64,000 nucleotides of DNA from Utricularia gibba (Eukaryota > Streptophyta > Magnoliopsida > Lamiales > Lentibulariaceae), in contig NEEC01000004.1 of assembly GCA_002189035.1 (NCBI GenBank), forward strand, positions 558,001-622,000. The letters are read 5' to 3'. The position numbers were made by a program, and so were the translations under genes. The notes below the pieces were generated by a model. That model did no database searches. It was not told the DNA's origin and saw nothing but the letters and a program-made list of their open reading frames with translations. Shown here piece by piece: positions 55,748-64,000 of the stretch; the first letter of the stretch is position 1; every line of letters begins with the position of its first letter.

Positions 55748-58273
55748 TCAGAGCAGCTAAACAAGAAATAATGATTCACTCAATATCTTACGATCTGTTG
55801 ATTGCATAAGGGATAAATGAAAGTTACGGGGAATCAGAGATGCGAGAGAAAGGAATACCTCATCATTCTCTTTTCTATGCCTTACTAATTCCGAAGGCCA
55901 GTTGTTCGCTAGCTTTTGAAGTTCAAGTTCAATATCTAGCATTCTTGAACTAGGGAGGGTCTGCATAGTTCATTAAATCAGAAGATGCAACTAATAATAA
56001 TAAATAAGATGAAGAAACACGTGTCTTTTGAGGCACATCAAGGCATCTGCGTGTACCTGAGTTAGCATTTGAATAACCACAGCCGCATTTTCAGGCTTAT
56101 TCTCAAGGAGAAAACCCTGGAAAGAAATCAAGATCAATATCTTGCAAAACATAAGAATCATCTAAGAGAATGACTTGAGATCAATATCCGGTGCAAATTC
56201 ACAGAGTGAATGGTCGAGAACATACGAACAACCTTAGCACAAGAAAAGCCAGTCGACAGGCTATGTCTCTTCATCACTTCAGATCTCCAATTCTCAATCT
56301 TCCACAAGGACTCAACATCTCCTACAGCAGAATGCAAAATACATAATTCGGCATTTCTTATGCCAATGTAGAGTGGAGAAAAATAGCACGCAGCATAAAC
56401 TCATCTAGAAACAGTACAAAACTGAACAAAATTTTAACACCTTTTCTCACGGAAAAATCCATCCAAATGTCGAAGGAAGTCTGTCTGAGCTTAACTCCGG
56501 ACTTGACAAATCTCTTTCCGTATTTTGACATCAGTCCCCATCTGTCTGAATTAGAACATATGCTGTCACATGAAAAACCCAGGAGGGAAGTTAATTGAGA
56601 GCAGATTAGGCTCTGTAAATAGGATATACATAAAACCCCAAGCATCTCCAATATTCTTATTACTTTTACATGATTTTGCTAACAATGCATTCTTCCTACA
56701 CTACACTATCCATTACTGCAAGCTATTTTCAACCACGCAAGACAGATCAAATCTAGGATACTAGAAGAAACAATTCCAAGACATAGAAAGATCACGTACA
56801 TAAATATGCAGAGACAGATGAATCAGAAAGAAAACATTTGCATTAACGTATACCTGAAGACTATATCCGCCGTTCCAGGTTGCACAGCTAAATCATTTTT
56901 CTTGACAAGTTTCATTACTTGAACTAAGAGATCTGAATCATTATTCTCTTTAGCATGTAACTGCATTACAAGAAGTCGTTTCTTCGCTGCTATCATTGAG
57001 CACTTTAACATTGCCAAAAAGAAAAAACCACGAACAATACCAGCAGATGATGTGCAGCTCCAATGTCAGGTGTCAGACCATATACATTATGCTTCCACAA
57101 AGTTTTCATGCCTAGTGACAAACAAATCAAGCTCCTTTAAAATTTTTAATTTTTCAAAGAATTAAAAAGATAAAGAAACATGTTCATTTAATAAATTGAC
57201 ACTGCTATTAATAGCAAATAAAATTTTCAAATGATTGGATATTTCTTCTAACACATGACAGACAATAATAAGTTGACCAAACTGAAGAAACTGCAAATTA
57301 AAATCTTAAGAATACGTCCACATGGATAAACCAGCAACTACTCCAGCTTACCAAAGTCAATGGCTCCAGCACGAACACAGGCTTTAGTAACTTCCCGGCA
57401 AAGTGCAGCGTTAAAGTCCTCAGATATCCGTAGATTGGATAGTCTCTGAAGCCCTCAATAGGCAACCAAAAGAGATTCGCCTTAAATGTGGATTAAATAA
57501 CTTTGGACCAATACATGTATAGCTCTACTCACAAATATCCGAAGCTTCTGCATTATGTCAAACAAAAGTTGAATATCTTCCTTCCTAGAACATTTAGCAA
57601 TTAAAGACCACAACAAAGCATTTGGAGGTGCAGTTCTTTTCTTCGAAATGGAATCGAGTATCTTATCGTAGACCCCTTGCACTGTTTCTACATCTGAAAA
57701 GAAATAATGTGCTCCTTATAAATCATAAAAACTCCAACTTATTATAAGGGACAAGACTAAAAAAAACCTGAAAAATCATTTTCTGCTGATGTAGAAAACG
57801 TCCTTCTAGAAATCATTGAAAGAGAGGCTGACTCTGTAGTGCCTCTTTGCACATAACTCTTCTTCCCTGCTAAAAAAAAAGTTTCTTGATACTGTTTTTC
57901 ACACCTGAGCAATGGTATATAAGGAGAATTTTCACGCTAGCTGCTCAATCACAACCATTATCTAACAGTCAATATTATCATTACCATTGGTGTCCTACAT
58001 ATACTAAATTAACTTTCATTACCAGGGAATCCAAAAACTAGAAACGGCATTGGCAAGTGTAACCGAATACTCACCAACATCCAGGTGCGATTCTAAAAGA
58101 GTGGGCTTGGGTTTCATCTGTCGAGCACTTATTCCATTCACCAATTCCTGTAACGGCGATTCACGACGATTTGAGATCTTAAAAAGACCATTTTGAAAAC
58201 CTCTACCACAAAATTGTTCATAATCAGCAAGGCAGCGAAGCTTCTTCAACGGGTTTCCAATTGCCCGCTTCAT
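55748..58273 (-). CDS. PPR/TPR-like helical repeat protein, probably organellar
   Basis: Eleven coding exons (58075-58273, 57768-57866, 57533-57693, 57352-57445, 57041-57111, 56854-56960, 56441-56541, 56233-56321, 56058-56117, 55859-55960, 55748-55756) join in frame to 363 residues. It starts MKRAIGNPLKKLRCLADYEQ, a basic N-terminus compatible with mitochondrial import. The middle has paired helices such as PPNALLWSLIAKCSRKEDIQ and EVTKACVRAGAIDFGMKTLW, which look like degenerate PPR motifs, then RWGLMSKYGKRFVKSGVKLR and SIWMDF-type sequence. The end is KENDELL, with a nine-base final exon. No named family is recognised with confidence. Introns are GT-AG; exon 7 uses the second of two close AG acceptors. 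Confidence 0.75.
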
Positions 58274-59110
58274 CTCAAGCGCAACAAAGCTTCACAGCAA
58301 CAGCCGGAAACTGAAGAATGTGACTCCAACTTGATGAAAGCACGGGCAGCCCCATTTTGGGCCTACAACGGCCCAGATCAGATTTCCGAGTGTGGAAAGT
58401 CCAGCTCAAATAAACCATGGGCCTTTTCGACCCACACAATCATTAAATTAAAATAGAAAAAAAGAAAATAATGGCTGAAAGCGCAGCGGTCAGCAAGCAT
58501 TAAAGGAGTGATTTTATGTTACATTGGCTAGAAAAAGGGGAAACAGGGACGAGACGCACAGTAAATTGTAGCAGTGATGTCGCAACCTTCGCGGTCAAGA
58601 ATTTCCGATGACCAAGCGGTACGGTTTTCCTTTTTTTGCTACTGGAATTTCTCTTGAAAAGTTCAGTTTTCTTCACCGATGAAGTTGGGTTGCATTTGCC
58701 TTCTGGTGATTTATCGAATTTTATGTTAACATGCCGATCACTGTTGAGGTTTTTTTACTTGATTTCATGGCGACATTCTGGTTAAATTGTTGAAATTTCT
58801 TGGCTGCACTTTTCCTGTGCTTTATTTATGTGTGATTATGGCAATTGGAAAAGATGGCATCTTTATTCTATATATACTGGTAAATATGGGAGTTTGTTTT
58901 GTGGTTCTTGATCCGTATTTGTATGATCATTTACAGTTAACCCCACCAATCAATACCCAAGTTCAGATTTCCTCAAATCAACAGCCAGAACAGTTTTCTC
59001 TTGTCATTTGTGGATACCCGTAGTCACACGGGAATGCCATTTGTACATTATCTTATGAGGCTTGCATTGATGATCTGATAAATTTTTGTTTGCTATGGAT
59101 ATTACAGTTA
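58274..59110. other. Divergent region and Elongin-B-like leader
   Basis: Promoter region shared by the leftward PPR-like gene and the rightward Elongin-B-like gene, plus a probable leader exon near 58580 and leader intron ending at about 59107. Confidence 0.45.
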
Positions 59111-59774
59111 ATGTACATTCGTGTAAAGCGAAACAAGACAACTTTTTTTCTGCAATGTGTGCCAAGTGAGACGGTTCTTCAAATAAAAGAAAAACTAGAG
59201 GAACTCATTGATCAACCGGTCAATGATCAGCGCCTGGTATTGATGCCAAGCTACCAAGTGTTAGATGATTATAAATCACTTGCAGATCAGAAGGTTGCTC
59301 CAATTTTATTTCTTTTTTTTTCATATAGACTTCTCGTCTTATTCCACTTGACTTTTTGTACTCTACAACTTTCATTGATGACGAGAACCACTCTGCAGGT
59401 TGAAAATGATGCAGTTGTTGCTCTGACTCTGAGAAAAGGTTTACATCCTACACAACTGAATTTCTTCCACGCAGTTAAAATTACATACTTTTCATCACAC
59501 GCTCTCAAAATTATTATCAAGACTAAATGCCGGGGCTCAACTTTTTTACCCTTTTTCCAAAATTATTCAATCTCCCAGTTTACTTCTGAATCGTGTGATG
59601 CTTGCACAAAGAACACGTTCCTTTATTCTAACATAGCTGGCTCTATTTCGTTCCTGAGAAAAAATCATTCTGCTTTCGCTTTCAGATGATGATGAATTCG
59701 AAGAAGTTAATATTGTGAGGCCATCCGATTCTCTGCCTCCCTCGGAAGTTGCAGTCACAAGCAGCAGCACCTAA
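59111..59774 (+). CDS. Elongin-B-like ubiquitin-fold protein
   Basis: Ubiquitin-like domain protein of the Elongin B type, which in other organisms pairs with Elongin C in cullin ligase adaptors and transcription elongation complexes. Three coding exons, 59111-59293, 59399-59438 and 59686-59774, give 103 residues. It starts MYIRVKRNKTTFFLQCVPSE, continues LQIKEKLEELIDQPVNDQRL (ubiquitin-fold strand and helix), then VENDAVVALTLRK, and ends with an acidic segment DDDEFEEVNIVRPSDSLPPS. There is no C-terminal GlyGly, so it is not conjugated. Length and tail match plant homologues. Confidence 0.88.
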
Positions 59775-62549
59775 GGGCCTCCACCCTTATTCTTTCACCC
59801 GCCCTGTGGAATGGGTTGTTGCATGAACTCTGAGTTACGGGTGTGCTATCTTAGTTTGAATTGAGATTCATTGAGGACCCTTGGTGCATTAGATGAAGTG
59901 GTTGTAGCAAACTGTGCCAGGGACGCTCTCTTATGTGCTGAATTGTGCACAGAGCAGCTTGAAGGAAGATAAAAAATTTATGAACCAAAAAGGGCCTTCA
60001 ACGTCCCATTCAAGTTTCTGGATTTTCATTCTAATTCCCAAAGAATGATGTTTTATTACTTCTAAGATGCTCTCCCATTTTAGGGTCTTTTCTTTTGGAG
60101 AGCAAAACAAACCGGTGATTTTGCATGGCTGAAAATTGCAAAGATGCCCCCAAAAGTTGGGAATGTGTTGCATTTTCGTCCCTACGCATTTCCAATATAC
60201 TCAAGTGCTCCAAATGCTTTCATGACAGGAATTCAGGCTCAATTGTAGCCAGGATTTTTTGTTTAAGTGTCAATTTATAGAAAACTACATTGAGATTATT
60301 ACATTACAATTTTTGTTTTTGGTAATATCAAATTAATAATAATAATAAAGTATATATATATATACATAATAATACTAGAGGTGCAAAGTTGTCCCTAGGG
60401 GAATTTATAAATTTATGATTTTAGTCAGAAAATTAGTGAGTTTTTTTTCATTTGGAATTTAAAAATTAATACTTAAAATAACAGTTAATAATACTGAAAT
60501 ATTTCGAGAAAAAAAAAAGCAAATACATTATATACATGAGGCGTTTTGTGGGAAGAAGGCAGTTTGAACTAAAAAAAATTAAAAAAAAGGGGGGAAAAGA
60601 AATTAAATATTATTCACATTTGAAACCATTTATATTTCTAGAAAAACATTTCTTTTACCAAACATAAGTGACTTATATTAAAAAATAAAAATGAATTTAG
60701 TAATTATTAGCTTTTATTTTATTCCAAGTTAGTGTAGCTACAATGAATGTAGGTACGTAGGTAGGCGTAGTGCATTGAATTGAGGGAAGTGTCCATTGGT
60801 CCCAAAATTGTGAGTACATTGATGGGCATTTGGCCCCGCAGCGCGCACCAACTTGTCTTTCCGACGAGCCATCCGCGCCATCATTTGGGGCCATGCTCCC
60901 AGCCCCAGATCATTCAATGTGGATTGTGGAAGCAACGACACATCTCACATTTGTTTCTGATCCTCACAGCCCATCCATCTCATTCTCGGACCTTTGATGT
61001 GATTCAAAATGGTAATGACGTGTTTGTATAGGCTGGCTATACCATGCATTTTGGTTGTTGCAATGATGATGATGATGATGATCGGAAGGTGCTAACAGCC
61101 GCCGCATGCTCTCCGGCGATGAAGCAATTCCTCGGGCTGGCTTTTGTTTTTCTAATCTTGATGAAATGAAGTACTGGGTGCGTTTTAGGTAGAGGTTAGG
61201 TGAGATGTGTGAAAGTTACGGAATGCTGCTCTCTGGAGAATAACTCGAAGGTGATCCGTCAATGCCTCATGATTCTGGTGTGATTTCTTCAAATATTTCA
61301 TTTCTTTGGTTTCTGGAATTGGGTGTGATCGTTTGTTGGCTATTTTTCTCTTCAATTTAAGGGTTTATGTTCAATGAGATCTCTGGATTTTGGCGAAATT
61401 GGAGGCTTTAAAATCCCACGCATTTATTCGGGTTGTTGAGAATTCCTGTCTAAAAGACAACCTTTCTGCGTATAGTAAACCCTATACCTACTGGTTTTTT
61501 GTTCCTGCTTCTAGATCCTTTTGTGGTACGCCACTTACACGCTGCATCAAAGTTGCAACTTGCATTTGTTTTATCAAATTTTCTTGGTTCACTTAAGGTA
61601 ATGACAGCGATCTCGGCATACACGTGATCTATAGTTTCCATGGTTTCCATGTTCCTGCAAATGACAATTTACAATTATTGATTGTTGTTTCCTTCTTAAA
61701 AGGAAAAAAAACTTTGTCTTGCATGTAGAAAACAGATCTTAAAGTATTTTTATGGGAAATATTTCACGCAAGCAGGTCAAAACTTGGAGTTATTCATATT
61801 TATATGAAATGACACCCCCTATGGTCCCATGTTGTACTTTTCCTCTTGTTCTTGGTCCAAGGTGGGTTATTCTATGTGCAAGAGAATATGGGGATATGAG
61901 GTGTTTTAGTTTCAGAAAGTTTCCTTTGATTAACAGGAAATGATGGAAAAAACCCAGATTCAGCTCTCAAAGGGGGATGTACGAGCTTAATGAATAGCTG
62001 TTGGACGCTGGTAGTTCCAGCCTATCCAGCCATGGCATTCCCGTGACGGGGACCAATGCCTAGGGACCATGTCCTTAGACAATGGGGGAAAAGAAGGAAA
62101 TAAAAATAATTTAGTAGGAGAGAGGGCATTCTTATCCCATACAACCTCTGCATTTGTTATTCAGCTTTCCCAAGTTACAGCTTTTCTTTTTCTACCCCTT
62201 CAAACGCTGGGAGAGGCGTATCTTTCACTTTACCTCCTCCCGTATCTGTGACATGGAGCATTTCATTTTTTTTCTTAGATTTTGGTTGTCCTGAATCTGG
62301 TTTATGTCATTAGATTATTTGGGAAGGCCCAGGTTTCTGTTAGCTTTTGCTTGGTTGAGCTGATGCTGTCCACCTCTAGAATCTTTGAGCATCTCTTGCC
62401 TCATGTTCATGGACTGGCAAATTTCTGTCTTTCTTCTGATCTTGAGTTTGCTTGACAGATTCAATGACTGAGAAAGTATTTTCATTGTTTTGATTGGTAG
62501 CACAGTTTGGGAAAGAGGACATCAATGTGGTCTAAATTACACAGCTCGA
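59775..62549. other. Intergenic region and leader of the AUG8 gene
   Basis: Elongin-B-like 3' region, AT-rich DNA 60240-60720, and from about 61000 the promoter and leader (probably with an intron ending near 62500) of the QWRF gene. No other protein exon is supported. Confidence 0.45.
61063..61082. repeat. (ATG)n microsatellite
   Basis: Six to seven ATG/GAT units upstream of the QWRF gene, probably in its leader or promoter. Confidence 0.85.
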
Positions 62550-64000
62550 ATGGAGGATGTATGTGAACCGGAGCAAGTGTTGCGAAAGCAATCTACCTCA
62601 TCGGCTGCAAGACTACCCCTGGTTCCCACTGAAAACAAGAATGGAGCTTCTCGCCAAGGTCGAATCAGCTCAAGGCACCGGTCACCTACACCATCTGCGG
62701 GTACTGGTTCAAAGCGGCATCCTTCTCCAAATGGACGTAATGCATCATTGCCTTCAATTCTGTCAACACCAAAGAGAGCGACATCAGTTGAAAAAATGCG
62801 GCCATATAGGTCATCTTCATCAACCCCTGTGCAGGAGACGGTTGAAGGGGAGTTTTTTGTAAGGAAACAACCTGGCAGTAAGTTACCTGAATCTTTATGG
62901 CCATCCACAATGCGGAGTCTTGCTGTTTCTTTTCGATCAGATGCTCAATCACTTCCAAGTAGTAAGAGGGAGAGGCATGTTTCTTGCACACCTTCAAATG
63001 TCACCAGTAAATTGGCTGAAGCTTCTGATTCCAGGAAGCCAACCCCAGAAAGGATGAGGAGTCCAATTAAGGGAAAAAATTCTTCTGACGAGTTAGAGAA
63101 TTCGAAACCTGTTGATAATTTACCCCTTCGCCTAGCAGATAAACATAGATGGCCAAGCAAAACAAATGGTAAAGTGTCAAGTGCTCTTAACAGAAGTATT
63201 GACCTGGTTGACAAGAGTGCCAAGTTTTCATCATTATCATCATCAGTATCTGGTTCGTCTTCTTATAGAAGACTTTCTTTGGACGGAGCAACTAAGTCAT
63301 TGTCCAAATTGTCAAGTGATTTGCTAATGCAACTGTCTCGTGATGACAGTGCCCTGCAAATGCAAAAGCTTGGCTCAACAATGTCATCAGATAGATTGCA
63401 ATTGGCAAATGCGGCAGCTAGAGCTCTGTCCTCACCATCTCATGGAATGCACCCTCGCTCACGATCTGTGACCCGAGGGAGCAGTCCATCTCAATCAAAG
63501 GTTGCCCCTTCTTCCAGAGGATCCAGTCCGTCTAGGGTAAGACAACCGAGTCCATCTAGGCAACCTCAGATTCCAACTTCTGTCTTGAGCTTTATTGTGG
63601 ATATTAGAAAAGGAAAGAAGTCTGCAAGTTACATTGATGATGTACATCAACTAAGGATGCTGTATAATAGACAATTGCAATGGAGATATGCAAATGCTCA
63701 AGTTGATGCCGCAATGCAATCTCAGAAAGTAAAAGCAGAGGTTTGGTATTAAATCCTGGTGTTTTTCAACAATTTTTTAAATGACTATATATGTGACCAT
63801 TTACTTAGCTACACTTCATAGTGTTTTAGTTGTATCATTGATAATAATGGTCGATTCTTACTCTAGAAAATGTGATTTTAGCTCTTAACGTGAAGCATTT
63901 TCTTTCCCAAGAGGCAGGAAAATGTAGAACTAGATTCTCCTTTTTATAAACTCAGAGTCATCCTTTTTAGCTAAATGTTATTTGGTAATGCAGAAGATGT
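62550..64000 (+). CDS. AUG8: AUGMIN subunit 8 / QWRF motif protein (5' part, gene runs off the right edge)
   Basis: Microtubule-binding subunit of the augmin complex, which recruits gamma-tubulin for branching nucleation. Exon 1 is 62550-63740; a second exon begins at 63994 after acceptor TGCAG and leaves the window after seven bases. The N-terminus MEDVCEPEQVLRKQST and LPESLWPSTMRSLAVSFRSD match AUG8. The region is Ser/Pro/Arg-rich, with repeated GSSPS units before TSVLSFIVDIRKGKKSASYI and DDVHQLRMLYNRQLQWRYAN, the QWRF motif (here QWRY). The C-terminal coiled-coil part is outside. The start follows a leader whose in-frame extension is not conserved. Confidence 0.93.

Noticed and set aside
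1-64000. CRISPR arrays, prokaryotic operons, intact transposons, rRNA or tRNA genes
   Set aside because: None seen by eye; the DNA is plant nuclear. A tRNA or transposon-end search was not possible here, so small ones could be missed.

Overview
The window is nuclear DNA of a flowering plant, almost certainly a eudicot. Protein genes carry short GT-AG introns, intergenic stretches are AT-rich, and the families are plant-specific: class II KNOX, NAC, CIPK, GOLVEN/RGF peptide, MIR156, NIK receptor kinase, AUG8/QWRF and type I vacuolar H+-PPase. I cannot name the species. Gene density is high, roughly one gene per 2.5 kb, and I recognise no intact transposon.

Layout, left to right. 0-11 kb: 5' part of ARPC3 (-), a RING E3 gene (-), an orphan exon (+), a type I vacuolar H+-pyrophosphatase (+), and a TPR-PB1 (Phox/CLMP1-like) protein (-). 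12-20 kb: a GOLVEN/RGF secreted peptide gene (+), two tandem RHY1A-like genes (-) of which the second lacks its RING exon, and a KNAT3-type class II KNOX gene (-). 22-32 kb: a NAC factor (+), a 100-residue plant protein of unknown function (-), a TM9SF/TMN protein (-) diverging from an ABHD17-like hydrolase (+), and a UGT89-like glucosyltransferase (+). 35-50 kb: an intronless CIPK6-like kinase (+), a tandem MIR156 pair (-), NADP-dependent non-phosphorylating GAPDH (-), mitochondrial EF-Ts (-) and a NIK-type LRR receptor kinase (-). 51-64 kb: GDP-L-fucose synthase (+), a small membrane protein (-), plastid ribosomal protein L35 (+), a PPR/TPR-like organellar protein (-), Elongin-B-like protein (+) and the 5' half of AUG8/QWRF (+).

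The genes do not form one pathway; this is ordinary eukaryotic gene order. Two loci are easy to miss because their products are short or non-coding: the three-exon RGF/GOLVEN precursor at 12.5-13.3 kb and the MIR156 pair at 39.4-39.7 kb.

Four conserved genes (H+-PPase, one RHY1A-like gene, KNOX and UGT89) are each interrupted by one or two apparent single-base deletions. Four of the five lie in G or C runs and the fifth is best explained the same way. Flanking codons, splice sites and C-termini are otherwise intact, so this looks like a systematic assembly error in G/C homopolymers rather than gene decay. The NAC gene also changes frame in its last exon, in the opposite sense. I found no undescribed multi-gene system.
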